DNA of 48,848 nt, from positions 1 to 48,848 of the forward strand of contig JASHRJ010000110.1 in NCBI GenBank assembly GCA_030037395.1. Direction: 5' to 3'. Shown here piece by piece: positions 31,473 to 39,667 of this stretch. Numbering within the stretch: position 1 is the stretch's first letter; each line of letters opens with the position of its first letter. Both the position numbers and the translations under genes were made by a program. This stretch comes from Thermoplasmata archaeon. GTDB taxonomy: Archaea > Thermoplasmatota > Thermoplasmata > Lutacidiplasmatales > UBA184. The notes beneath the pieces were generated by a model, which worked only from the letters and a program-made list of their open reading frames with translations, was not told where the DNA came from and did not search any database.

Positions 31473-33890
31473 GTGAGCGACGCGTCCGCGCCCTCCATAC
31501 CGGAGTACCGCCTCCTGCTGGACGTCGACCCCGCGGCGCTCCGCTGGTCCGGCACGGTCGACTTCGACGCCCCGCCCGGTCCGATCCCGCTGGACTGCGA
31601 GGGGCTGGCGGTGGCGCGGGTCCGGGTCGGGGACCGCCCGGTGCCGTTCCACCTCGACCCCGGGTCCGCCCGGCTGCTGTTCGACGTCCCAGGGCCCGGC
31701 TCGACCCCGGTGTCGATCGACTTCTCCGGGCAGGTCGAGACGAAGAACCTCTTCGGGTTCTATCGGTCGCGGCAGGGCGCAGCGTACCTGCTGACCACGC
31801 ACTGCGAGCCGACCGGGGCCCGGCGCATCTTCCCGTGCGTCGATCGTCCGGACCGGAAGGCCCGGATCGTTCTTCGGGTCCGGGCCCCGCGCGACCTCGA
31901 GGTGATCGCCAACGCCCCGCTCGACCGCTCCGAGGAGCGCGGCGGACGCCGGGAGTGGAGGTTCCAGCCCACCCCCGAGATGTCGACGTACCTGTTCTAC
32001 CTGGGGATCGGGCGGTTCGACCTGCGCGAGGACCGCGCCACCCGCGTGGTCGTTCGGGTGGCGACCCCGCCCGGCCGCGGGGGGTCCGCCGACTGGGCCC
32101 TTGCCTCGGCCGGTCGGATCCTCGCGGCCTACGAGACGTACTACGGGCTCGCCTACCCCTTACCGAAGCTCGACCTCATCGCGGTCGAGGAGCACGCCTT
32201 CGGCGCGATGGAGAACTGGGGAGCGATCAGCTTCCAGGAGACCCGGCTCCTGATCGACGAAGCGAGCGGCTCGTTCGCCCGGCGCGACGTCTTCGAGACG
32301 ATCTCGCACGAGGTCGCCCACCAGTGGTTCGGCAACCTGGTCACGATGAGCTGGTGGGAGGACATCTGGCTCAACGAGAGCTTCGCGTCGCTCATGGAGA
32401 CGAAGATCACCGACCGGCTCGAGCCGGGGCTGGAGCCGTGGTCCGACTTCTTCCTGCGGGTCGCCGGCAAGGCGGCGGCCGTCGACGGCGACTCCCTGCG
32501 CGTGACCCACCCGGTCCGCGCGCACGTCGAGCGACCGGACGAGATGAGCCAGATCTTCGACGAGATCAGCTACGGCAAGGGCTCGAGCATCCTCGCGATG
32601 CTCGACCGGTACCTGGGAGAGGAGCGGTTCCGGGCCGGCGTCACCGACTACCTGCAGCGATTCCGCTACCGCAACGCGCGGACCGACGACCTGCTCGAAG
32701 CGCTGGGCCGAGCGAGCGGAACGCGGGTGGCCGCGCTCGCGCGCCCCTGGATCGACCGACCCGGGCTCCCGCTGCTCACCGCCGACTCCGACCGCCGTGC
32801 CGTGCGGCTGCGCCAGCGGCGGTTCTCCTACCTCGGCGTGCTCGACGAGCCGCCGTGGCCCATCCCGCTCGTCGTCGAGCGGCCCAACGGCACCGAGGCC
32901 ATCCTGTTCGACCGACCCGAGCTCGAGCTCCCGGACCCGGACGGCTCGTTCGTGCTCCTCAACCCGGGGTCGATCGGCTTCTACCGCGTCCGGTACGACG
33001 CGGCCCTGCTCGACCGCCTGCTGACGGCGCTGCCGTCCCGCCCCGCCCGCGACGCCTGGGCGGTCGTGGACGACCTCGCGGCGTTCGTTCGGTCCGGCGA
33101 CGCCGACTGGCCGACGTACGCCCGCGCGATCCAGGCGCTGGGGTCGATCGGCGACCGGCTCGTCGTCGAGGCGATCACCACGACGCTCGTCGGGTTCGCG
33201 CTGGGGCACCCCACGGTCGACGCCGTCCGGCGGACGGCCCGCGACTATCTCGCGCTCCAGACCGAGCGGATCGGCCTCGACCGCGGCGCGGGCGAGCCGC
33301 CGGCGACCGGCGTCGCGCGGGACCGGCTCGCGTCGGGCCGGGTCCGCGTCGACCTCGACTTCGCCGCCGAGCTCGGGGCGCGGTTCTCCCGCTGGGCGTC
33401 GGTCGATCCGGATCTCCGGGCCGCGGTGGCGGTCGCCCGCGCGCGCACCGGGGGCGCCGAAGGCTTCGCCGAGCTGCAGCACGCGCTCGCGTCGGCGCCC
33501 ACGGATGCCGAGGCGCTGCGGTTCGTCCGAGCGCTCCCATGGAGTCCGGAGCCCGAGAGGGTCCGCGAGGTCCTCGAGCTCGGCTCCGCCGGCAAGCTCA
33601 ACCGCAGCCACGTGCGCACCGTCGCCTTCCAGGCGGCCGCGAACCCGCACGCCCGCGACGTCACCTGGGCCTGGCTCCGGGACAACGTCGACGCCCTCGC
33701 CGCCCTCTTCCGCGGCTCGGGGTACCTGCCGCTGGTGCTGGAGGAGACGCTGCCGCTCGTCGGCCGGGGCCGGGCCTCGGAGGTCCGCCGGTTCTTCGAC
33801 GGCCACCCGGTGCCGGACGGCACCCGGGGCCTCGCGAAAGGGCTCGAGCGGCTGGAGATCGGCGAGCGGCTCGCCCGACGGCTCGGGTAG
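31473..33890 (+). CDS. M1 family metallo-aminopeptidase (tricorn factor F2/F3-like)
   Basis: This zinc aminopeptidase of about 805 residues has the substrate motif GAMENWG, the zinc site HEVAHQWFGN and the third ligand in LNESFASLME (HExxH-x18-E). The N-terminal beta domain (YRLLLDVDPAALRWSGTVDF) and the long helical C-terminal domain are complete. In Thermoplasma the related factors F2 and F3 trim peptides produced by the proteasome and tricorn protease. GTG 31473 was chosen; the track start 31260 lies inside the 5S gene. An AT-containing AAACCTTCA about 70 bp upstream may be the promoter, leaving a short 5' UTR. Confidence 0.94.
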   Translation: MSDASAPSIPEYRLLLDVDPAALRWSGTVDFDAPPGPIPLDCEGLAVARVRVGDRPVPFHLDPGSARLLFDVPGPGSTPVSIDFSGQVETKNLFGFYRSRQGAAYLLTTHCEPTGARRIFPCVDRPDRKARIVLRVRAPRDLEVIANAPLDRSEERGGRREWRFQPTPEMSTYLFYLGIGRFDLREDRATRVVVRVATPPGRGGSADWALASAGRILAAYETYYGLAYPLPKLDLIAVEEHAFGAMENWGAISFQETRLLIDEASGSFARRDVFETISHEVAHQWFGNLVTMSWWEDIWLNESFASLMETKITDRLEPGLEPWSDFFLRVAGKAAAVDGDSLRVTHPVRAHVERPDEMSQIFDEISYGKGSSILAMLDRYLGEERFRAGVTDYLQRFRYRNARTDDLLEALGRASGTRVAALARPWIDRPGLPLLTADSDRRAVRLRQRRFSYLGVLDEPPWPIPLVVERPNGTEAILFDRPELELPDPDGSFVLLNPGSIGFYRVRYDAALLDRLLTALPSRPARDAWAVVDDLAAFVRSGDADWPTYARAIQALGSIGDRLVVEAITTTLVGFALGHPTVDAVRRTARDYLALQTERIGLDRGAGEPPATGVARDRLASGRVRVDLDFAAELGARFSRWASVDPDLRAAVAVARARTGGAEGFAELQHALASAPTDAEALRFVRALPWSPEPERVREVLELGSAGKLNRSHVRTVAFQAAANPHARDVTWAWLRDNVDALAALFRGSGYLPLVLEETLPLVGRGRASEVRRFFDGHPVPDGTRGLAKGLERLEIGERLARRLG

Positions 33891-33897
33891 CGGCGGC

Positions 33898-34389
33898 CTA
33901 CCGTGCCCGGCCGCGTCCGCGGGCCGGAGGCGCTCGCTCCGAGGAGGCCCAGATGTACCATGTCCCCCGCGCCTGGCTCAGCTGCTGGCCGTCGGCCCCG
34001 ATCAGGTCCCCCTCGGCGAAGGCGACGTGCCGGCCGCGCCGGAGCACTCGGCCGCGCGCGCTCAGCGTGTCCCCCTCCCGGGCGGCCCGGAGGAACTCGA
34101 CGTACAGGCTCGTCGTCGCCGTCGTCTCGTCCTCCGTCAGCAGGGAGACCACCGACGCCCCCATCGCCGTGTCGAGGATCGTCGCATAGACGCCGCCGTG
34201 GACGACCCCGTTGATGTTCAGGTGCCGATGCTCGACGCGCCCGGAGACGGTGCAGAACCCCCGGCCGCTCTTCTCGGCGACGACCCGGAATCCGACCTCC
34301 TGGTGGAAGCCGCCGCGTCGGGCCGCCCGGTACAGGTCGGGCAGCGGTCGGACGGGGCGGGGCTCGGGAAGGGCACGGCGGCGTGGCAC
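33898..34389 (-). CDS. PaaI-type hotdog-fold thioesterase
   Basis: This hotdog protein of about 163 residues has the PaaI motif region HLNINGVVHGGVYATILDTA (catalytic Asp/Glu and HGG), followed by TTSLYVEFLRAAREGDTLSA and a C-terminal GTWYIW strand. Members hydrolyse aryl- or acyl-CoA thioesters, including phenylacetyl-CoA intermediates. The position near a PaaA-like gene is suggestive, but the genes are not in one operon. GTG 34389 fits a promoter centred at 34417; ATG 34401 is the longer alternative but lies too close to that TATA. Confidence 0.85.
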   Translation of the reverse strand: MPRRRALPEPRPVRPLPDLYRAARRGGFHQEVGFRVVAEKSGRGFCTVSGRVEHRHLNINGVVHGGVYATILDTAMGASVVSLLTEDETTATTSLYVEFLRAAREGDTLSARGRVLRRGRHVAFAEGDLIGADGQQLSQARGTWYIWASSERAPPARGRGRAR

Positions 34390-34412
34390 AGCCACGGGCA
34401 TCGGCCGCGGCG

Positions 34413-34420
34413 GATAAGTA
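34413..34420. promoter_or_regulatory. Shared TATA-like element (thioesterase / MDD-family)
   Basis: GATAAGTA is centred 26-28 bp from GTG 34389 on the reverse strand and GTG 34443 on the forward strand, so one element could drive both leaderless genes. Confidence 0.45.
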
Positions 34421-34442
34421 CTGGGGAGCGACGTCCGCGCGC

Positions 34443-35558
34443 GTGCCGCGGCCGCACCGTCCCGGCGGCTCGGCGACGTTCGAGGCACCGCCGAACATCG
34501 CCCTGGTGAAGTACTGGGGGGTCCGCGACGCCGAACGGGTCCTCCCCTACAACTCGTCGCTCTCGGTGACCCTGGGCCGGTTCCGCTCGCGGACCCGGGT
34601 ACGGTTCGATCCGACGCTCGACGAGGACCGCGTCGTGCTGAACGGTGCCCCGGCGACCGGGGGCCCGAGGGCGGCGGTCGTCCGCATGCTCGACCGGGTC
34701 CGGGCGGCCGCGGGTTATGCGCTGCGCGCCGAGGTGACCTCGGAGAACAACTTCCCCACCGCGAGCGGCCTCGCCTCCAGCGCGAGCGGGTTCGCGGCGC
34801 TGGCCGGGGCCGCGAGCGCCGCGGCCGGCCTGCGCCTCTCGCCGCGGGAGCTCTCCCGGCTCGCCCGGCACGGCTCGGGGAGCGCCGCGCGGTCGATCTA
34901 CGGCGGGTTCGTGCTCTGGCGGGCGGGCCGACGCCCGGACGGCCGCGACTCGTACGCCCGCCCCCTGTTCGGTGAGGACCACTGGCCGGCGCTGGCCGAC
35001 CTCGTGGTCCTGGTCGCGAACGCCCCGGTCAAGACGGTCCGCTCGGCGGAGGCGATGCAGGCTACGGTCCGCACGAGCCCCGAGTACCCGCAGCGGCTCG
35101 CCCGCCTTCCGGAGCGGATCCGTCGCATCGTCCGCGCGCTCGCCGACCGCGACGCGGCCCGACTGTTCCCCCTGATCATGGAGGAGTGCGACGACTTCCG
35201 GCGGGTCTGCGAGACCACCCGCCCGCCCCTCGACTATCTCACGGCGACGTCGCGCGCTGTCCTCGCGGAGGTCCGATCGCTCAACCGGGCGGCGGGCCGG
35301 CCGGTGGCCGCGTACACCCACGACGCCGGCGCCCACGTGCACGTCTTCGTCCTCGCCCGCGACCTCCCCGCTGTCCGGCGACGCCTCCGCGCGCTGCCCG
35401 GGGTCACGGCCCTGCGGGTCGTGCGACCGGGACCGGGGGCCCGGCGGCTCGACGCGGGCGCGCCGACGGGGCGCCGCCGGCGGCCGGAGCGCCCGCGGGC
35501 TACAGGACGTGCCGGTCGAAGTCGTCCGGCGGCAGCTCGAGGCCGACCGCCGAGGTGA
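34443..35558 (+). CDS. Mevalonate diphosphate decarboxylase family enzyme (GHMP superfamily)
   Basis: This 371-residue GHMP protein begins the core with PPNIALVKYWGVRD, then LPYNSSLSVTLG, NNFPTASGLASSASGFAAL, HGSGSAARSIYGGFVLW and the active-site region AYTHDAGAHVHVF. The family decarboxylates mevalonate phosphates to isopentenyl phosphates for archaeal lipids. In Thermoplasma, homologues act as mevalonate 3-kinase or mevalonate 3,5-bisphosphate decarboxylase, so the exact substrate is open; the usual DAGPN here reads DAGAH with the Asp kept. GTG 34443 matches the TATA; the track GTG 34383 is upstream of it. An Arg-rich tail overlaps the convergent gene by 59 bp. Confidence 0.88.
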   Translation: MPRPHRPGGSATFEAPPNIALVKYWGVRDAERVLPYNSSLSVTLGRFRSRTRVRFDPTLDEDRVVLNGAPATGGPRAAVVRMLDRVRAAAGYALRAEVTSENNFPTASGLASSASGFAALAGAASAAAGLRLSPRELSRLARHGSGSAARSIYGGFVLWRAGRRPDGRDSYARPLFGEDHWPALADLVVLVANAPVKTVRSAEAMQATVRTSPEYPQRLARLPERIRRIVRALADRDAARLFPLIMEECDDFRRVCETTRPPLDYLTATSRAVLAEVRSLNRAAGRPVAAYTHDAGAHVHVFVLARDLPAVRRRLRALPGVTALRVVRPGPGARRLDAGAPTGRRRRPERPRATGRAGRSRPAAARGRPPR

Positions 35559-36324
35559 GCGCGCGGACCTCGTCCTTGAACTTCCCCCGCGCCTCGTCGT
35601 TCGTCCAACGCTTCAGACCGAACTCGATCGCCCGCCGGCTCGTCTCCGAGTTCGAGTGGCCGAACATGTCCAGGGCGCGCGGGTACCACTTGCGCACCGA
35701 GGCTTGGGCCTCCTCCGCCGAGCCGTAGTACGACGCGCCGTCCTGCACCATCCGCCGGAGGACGCTCGCCCCGAAGTTGAGGTGCAGCTGCTCCTCGCTG
35801 AGCATCAGCGGCATCGCCCGGGCCAGCGGCCCGTACGAGCACTCCTGGAACGCCCGCAGCTGGTAGACCCCCACGCGGTCGACCAGGCAGGTGAACGCGC
35901 CGACGTCCGACCATCGGTCGAACTTCATGTTGAACGCGTCGAGCTTGTGCTCGCCCTCGCGCTTGGCCAGGAGGTCGTCGATCATGCGCTGACCCTCCTC
36001 CCCGAAGTCGCGCAGGATCCGGCACGCCTGGAGCCCGTGGCGCGCCTCGTCGGCGACGATCCGTGCCTCGATCCAGCGGTCCTCCAGCGTCGGGGCTCGG
36101 TCCAGCCAAGGTCGGTGCTGCTGGATGGAGGCGAACTCCGTGTCCGCCTGCACGACCATGAGCTTGACCAGGAGCTTGCGCATCTCGGCGGGCACCTCGT
36201 CCGGTGTCTCGTACTTGCGCACGCCGGCCGAGGTCCCCCACAGGATCTCGCGGACCGGTTCGATCGTCTTGCCGTCCTTGAGCGTCGGAGCGACCGGGGC
36301 GCCGGACGGCGGTGAGGAGCTCAC
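35500..36324 (-). CDS. Ferritin-like di-iron oxygenase, PaaA/BoxB-like
   Basis: This 274-residue helical protein resembles the catalytic subunit of phenylacetyl-CoA (PaaA) or benzoyl-CoA (BoxB) epoxidases. Di-iron ligands are visible as VVQADTEFASIQQH, then ADEARHG (ExxH), FQECSYG and SEEQLHLNFG (ExxH). RAPTLEDRWIEARIV matches PaaA. No reductase or PaaC/PaaB partner lies in the window. The upstream gene is an enoyl-CoA hydratase, 25 bp away, as expected for ring-epoxide processing. It has its own TATA-like CTTTAAGG about 36 bp upstream, inside the hydratase 3' end. Confidence 0.82.
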   Translation of the reverse strand: MSSSPPSGAPVAPTLKDGKTIEPVREILWGTSAGVRKYETPDEVPAEMRKLLVKLMVVQADTEFASIQQHRPWLDRAPTLEDRWIEARIVADEARHGLQACRILRDFGEEGQRMIDDLLAKREGEHKLDAFNMKFDRWSDVGAFTCLVDRVGVYQLRAFQECSYGPLARAMPLMLSEEQLHLNFGASVLRRMVQDGASYYGSAEEAQASVRKWYPRALDMFGHSNSETSRRAIEFGLKRWTNDEARGKFKDEVRALTSAVGLELPPDDFDRHVL

Positions 36325-36349
36325 GGGGCCTCCCGGGGAACGAAAGGCC

Positions 36350-37132
36350 TCACCGGCCCTTAAAGACGGGCTTCCGCTTCTCGGCGAACGCGGCCAGCCC
36401 CTCCTTCGCGTCCTCCGTGACGAACAGCCGGTTCTGCAGTTCGCGCTCGAGCGCGAGCCCGGCCGGCAGCGGCATCTCGATCCCTTCGACGACCGACCGC
36501 TTGATGAGGCTGATCGCGCGCGCCGGTCCGTGCGCGAGCGCGCTGGCGTACGCCTGGACGTCCCGGGCGAACGACTCCTTCGGGTAGACGTGGTTGACGA
36601 GGCCGATCGCGAGCGCCTCGTCCGGGGTCAGGAGCTTGCCGGTGATCATCATGTCCAGCGCGCGGGCGGCGCCGACGAGGCGGGGCAGGCGCTGCGTACC
36701 CCCGGTCCCCGGCAGCACGCCGAGCGTCACCTCGGGGAGGCCGATCTTCCCCGAGTCCTTTGCCATCGCCCGCAGGTCGCAGGCGAGCGCGATCTCGAGC
36801 CCGCCGCCGACGCAGTGGCCGTTGATCGCGGCGAGGATCACCTTCGGCGTGGTCGCGAAGCGGTTGAGCGTCTCCTGGCAGTGCAGGCAGAACATCGCCT
36901 TGAAATCCGGCGCGCTCTGGCGGAGCATGTCGATGTCCGCCCCCGCGCTGAAGAACCCGGGGAGCGTGCTCGTCAGCACGACGACGCGCGCGGCGTCGTC
37001 GAAGCGGAACTCCTCCACCGCCTCGTCCAGCTCGCGCATCATCTCGAGATCGTAGGTGTTCGCCTTCGGCTTCCCGATCTCGATGTAGCCGACGTGATCG
37101 TCCGTCCGCGTCCGAATGACCTTGCCGTTCAT
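36350..37132 (-). CDS. Enoyl-CoA hydratase/isomerase (crotonase family)
   Basis: This 260-residue crotonase has the first oxyanion-hole segment [11 protein letters not shown], the second [19 protein letters not shown] and the catalytic-region [20 protein letters not shown]. Both catalytic glutamates of hydratases (GGGLEI and LPEV) are present. It hydrates enoyl-CoA esters in fatty-acid, amino-acid or aromatic degradation. Its pairing with a PaaA-like di-iron protein suggests a ring-opening or isomerising role like PaaG or BoxC (inference). ATG 37132 was chosen; GTG 37153 is possible. The TATA-like CGTTATCC lies about 57 bp upstream of the ATG. Confidence 0.92.
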   Translation of the reverse strand: MNGKVIRTRTDDHVGYIEIGKPKANTYDLEMMRELDEAVEEFRFDDAARVVVLTSTLPGFFSAGADIDMLRQSAPDFKAMFCLHCQETLNRFATTPKVILAAINGHCVGGGLEIALACDLRAMAKDSGKIGLPEVTLGVLPGTGGTQRLPRLVGAARALDMMITGKLLTPDEALAIGLVNHVYPKESFARDVQAYASALAHGPARAISLIKRSVVEGIEMPLPAGLALERELQNRLFVTEDAKEGLAAFAEKRKPVFKGR

Positions 37133-37213
37133 CGCCGAACTCCCCGGGCTCACGCCACGGTGGGCGGAGCGGACCGGCGCGGGCGGATAACGCCGACGCT
37201 TGCGCGCCGCCGG

Positions 37214-37942
37214 TCAGCCCGGGTCCGCTCGTCCGGACCGGGGGGAGCCCCCGGCCCCGAGCTCCCGCACCGCCCCGTCCGGCGCGCCGACCACGACCCG
37301 GTCGGCGAGGCCGACGAACACCCCGGTTTCGACGACGCCGACGTGGTCCCGGAGCGCCCGGTCGAGCTCCGCCGGGCGGGCTACGGGTGCCGACGGTCGC
37401 AGGTCGAGGATCTCGTTGCCGTTCTCCGTCCGGTACGCGGCGCCGGCCACTCCCGTCCGGAGCGCGGGGCGGAGGCCGGCCTCGCCGAGCTCCCGCTCCA
37501 GGACCGGGCGGGCGAACGGCACGACCTCGACCGGGATCGGGGCCCGCGTCCCGAGCCGCGGCACGAGCTTAGAGCCGTCCACGACGATGACCCGCCGCGC
37601 CGAGAGGCGGGCGAGCAACTTCTCCCTCAGCAGAGCCCCTCCGCCGCCCTTCGTCAGGTCCAGGTTCGGCGCGACCTCGTCGGCCCCATCCAACAGGAGG
37701 TCGAACCGGTCCTCGCCCCGCAGGGGCCGGACGCCGAGGCCGAGCTCCCGAGCGAGGCGCTCGGTCGCCCCCGAGCTTGCCACGCAGTCGAACGCCGCGT
37801 CCGGGTACCGTTCGCGGATCGCGCGGACGGCGAGCTCGGCGGTCGAGCCGGTCCCGAGGGCGAGCCGCAGGCCCGGCGTGACGTAGGTGCGGACCGCCTG
37901 ACGGGCGGCGGCCGCCTTGGCGGCCCCGGTGGCGTCGGTCAC
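37214..37942 (-). CDS. rpiA: Ribose-5-phosphate isomerase A
   Basis: This 242-residue enzyme interconverts ribose-5- and ribulose-5-phosphate. Motifs are RLALGTGSTAELAV, FDCVASSGAT, LLLDGADEVAPNLDLTKGGGG and ALLREKLLA, with the catalytic glutamate in the last. It complements the transaldolase and the MTAP-derived ribose phosphate in this window. GTG 37942 fits a TATA-like TTCTTTAG about 24 bp upstream; the track start 37993 crosses that element. Confidence 0.95.
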   Translation of the reverse strand: MTDATGAAKAAAARQAVRTYVTPGLRLALGTGSTAELAVRAIRERYPDAAFDCVASSGATERLARELGLGVRPLRGEDRFDLLLDGADEVAPNLDLTKGGGGALLREKLLARLSARRVIVVDGSKLVPRLGTRAPIPVEVVPFARPVLERELGEAGLRPALRTGVAGAAYRTENGNEILDLRPSAPVARPAELDRALRDHVGVVETGVFVGLADRVVVGAPDGAVRELGAGGSPRSGRADPG

Positions 37943-38025
37943 GACGGGCCGAGCGCCCGCCCCTAAAGAAGCGCACGGCCGGGACGGCGACACGGCTATC
38001 TCGCCCTCCCGCTCCCCGCGGTCCG

Positions 38026-38754
38026 ATGCCGCCCCGGGGTCGGGGGAGCTCGCCCCCGGTCGTGGTCTCGGTCGGCGGCTCCGTGTTTCTCAGCGGGGAG
38101 GACGACGCGAAGTACCTCCAGGAGCTCTCCGACCTGCTCGTGCGGGTCGGCCGGAGCACGCCGCTGGTCGTGACCGTGGGGGGAGGCCGGACGGCCCGCG
38201 CCTACATCCGTCTCGGCCGCGCGCTCGGACTCACGGACGTGGAGCTCGACGAGCTCGGGATCGACGTGACCCGGATCCACGCGCGCCTCCTCGCGGGTCG
38301 GATCGGCCTGCCGACCCCGTCGCACCCTCCGGCGTCGGTCCGGGAGGCGGTAGAGGCGGTCCGGCACGCGTCCCCGGTGGTGCTGGGAGGCACCGAGCCC
38401 GGTCACACGACGGACGCGGTCGCCGCGCTGATCGCCGTGCGCCTGCGGGCGGCACGGGTGGTCAACGCCACCGACGTCGACGGGGTCTACGACGCAGACC
38501 CCCGGACCACCCCCGGTGCCCGGCGCTGGGAGCGGAGCTCGTGGCCCGCGTTCCTGCGGATCGTCGGAGCGACCACGTCCGACGCGCCGGGGCAGCGGTT
38601 CCCTTTCGATCGGTTGGGAGCGGAGGCGCTCGCCCGCGCAGGGATCCCCTTGGCGGTCGTCGCGGGCCGTGACCTCGGGAACCTCGAGGCGGCGATCGGC
38701 GGCCGCCCGTTCGTCGGGACCCTGGTGAGCGGCCAGGACGGTGGTCCGACCTGA
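38026..38754 (+). CDS. pyrH: Uridylate kinase (UMP kinase), archaeal type
   Basis: This amino-acid-kinase-fold enzyme of 242 residues phosphorylates UMP. It has PPVVVSVGGSVFLSGED at the N-terminus, VTVGGGRTARAYI, DELGIDVTRIHARLL, GGTEPGHTTDAVAALIA and NATDVDGVYDADPRT. These fit archaeal PyrH better than isopentenyl phosphate kinase or acetylglutamate kinase. A TATA-like GGCTATC lies about 28 bp before ATG 38026. The adenylate kinase gene follows closely, forming a nucleotide kinase pair. Confidence 0.92.
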   Translation: MPPRGRGSSPPVVVSVGGSVFLSGEDDAKYLQELSDLLVRVGRSTPLVVTVGGGRTARAYIRLGRALGLTDVELDELGIDVTRIHARLLAGRIGLPTPSHPPASVREAVEAVRHASPVVLGGTEPGHTTDAVAALIAVRLRAARVVNATDVDGVYDADPRTTPGARRWERSSWPAFLRIVGATTSDAPGQRFPFDRLGAEALARAGIPLAVVAGRDLGNLEAAIGGRPFVGTLVSGQDGGPT

Positions 38755-38786
38755 TCGGCCCGACGGGCCGCCCCCCGCGCCGCCTC

Positions 38787-39410
38787 GTGTTCTTGGGGCC
38801 GCCGGGAGCCGGCAAGGGGACGCAGGCGGTCCGGCTGGCCCGGGCCCGGCACCTCGCGCACCTGTCGACCGGCGACCTCCTCCGTGCGGCGGTCGCCGAG
38901 GGGACACCGCTCGGGCGCGCGGCCGACGCCCACATCCGGGCTGGCCGCCTCGTGCCAGACGACCTGGTCTTGGGGGCCTTGCGGGAGCGGATCGGGCGGT
39001 CGGACGCCCGGGCCGGGTTCGTCCTGGACGGGTTCCCGCGTACGCTTGCGCAGGCCCGGGCGCTCGACGCGATGGCGGAGCTCGACGCCGTCGTCTCGTT
39101 CGAGCTGCCGGAGCCGGTGCTGCTCGAGCGGCTGGCCGGCCGTCGGATCTGCCCGAAGTGCGGCGCGGTCTACCATGTGTCGGCGAGCCCCCCGCGGGAG
39201 CCGGGACGATGCGACCGGGACGGCGTCGAGCTTCGGCAACGACCGGACGACCGGCCGGAGGCGGTGTCCGTCCGGCTGCGGGTGTACGCCGAGCAGACCG
39301 AGCCGGTCCTCGCCTACTACCGGGAGCGCGGGCTGCTCCGCCCGCTGGACGCCTCGGGCTCGACCGACGAGGTCGCTCGGCGCTTGACCGCCCTGCTGGA
39401 GGGGGAGTAG
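38787..39410 (+). CDS. adk: Adenylate kinase (zinc-binding lid)
   Basis: This enzyme converts ATP plus AMP to 2 ADP. The P-loop is GPPGAGKGTQA, followed by LSTGDLLRAAV and the nucleotide site GFVLDGFPRT. The lid carries a zinc site (CPKCG...CDRDG, Cys3-Asp). GTG 38787 gives 207 residues but cuts into the first beta strand: in-frame codons just upstream encode RRL, matching the normal RxxxxGPPGAGKG start. The true start may be an unusual codon such as the CTG at 38751, overlapping the pyrH stop. Confidence 0.93.
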   Translation: MFLGPPGAGKGTQAVRLARARHLAHLSTGDLLRAAVAEGTPLGRAADAHIRAGRLVPDDLVLGALRERIGRSDARAGFVLDGFPRTLAQARALDAMAELDAVVSFELPEPVLLERLAGRRICPKCGAVYHVSASPPREPGRCDRDGVELRQRPDDRPEAVSVRLRVYAEQTEPVLAYYRERGLLRPLDASGSTDEVARRLTALLEGE

Positions 39411-39492
39411 CCCGCGGCGGGTCGGCCCGCCCCCGCCGTCCCCCGCTGGGGGCCGCTCACCCCGGGGGGTGGCGTAGACCCACAACGGCAAG

Positions 39493-39498
39493 TTTATA
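39493..39498 (+). promoter_or_regulatory. TATA box of tRNA-Tyr
   Basis: TTTATA is centred 28-29 bp before the tRNA 5' end at 39524 in otherwise GC-rich sequence. Confidence 0.65.
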
Positions 39499-39523
39499 GG
39501 CCGACCCCGGGTGGGAAGGCCAT

Positions 39524-39631
39524 CCCGGCTTAGCTCAGTGGTAGAGCGGGGGACTGTAGGCGAGTCTGCCGGAACCTCCGGCGGCCCCCGTGGAGATCCT
39601 CAGGTCGCCTGTTCGAGTCAGGCAGCCGGGA
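39524..39631 (+). tRNA. tRNA-Tyr (anticodon GTA) with intron
   Basis: The acceptor arms CCCGGCT and AGCCGGG pair perfectly, giving the archaeal Tyr identity pair C1-G72 and discriminator A. The D arm is GCTC-AGTGGTA-GAGC and the T arm is GCCTG-TTCGAGT-CAGGC. Joining GGGGACTGTAG to ATCCTC makes the anticodon stem-loop with GTA. The exons total 72 nt. Confidence 0.93.
39560..39595 (+). other. tRNA-Tyr intron (36 nt, canonical 37/38 position)
   Basis: The inferred intron runs from GCGAGTC to CGTGGAG and contains a 5-bp hairpin GCCGG-AACCT-CCGGC. The position after purine 37 is the standard archaeal site. Exact boundaries depend on the bulge-helix-bulge fold and could shift by a base or two. Confidence 0.75.
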
Positions 39632-39667
39632 CCTGACGGCCTTGGCCGGAGCGCCCCGGAGCCTGAT

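Noticed and set aside
38026-38754. Isopentenyl phosphate kinase as an alternative to UMP kinase
   Set aside because: The GIDVTR and GGTEPGHTTDAVAALIA patterns match archaeal UMP kinase, and the isopentenyl kinase histidine pattern is absent.
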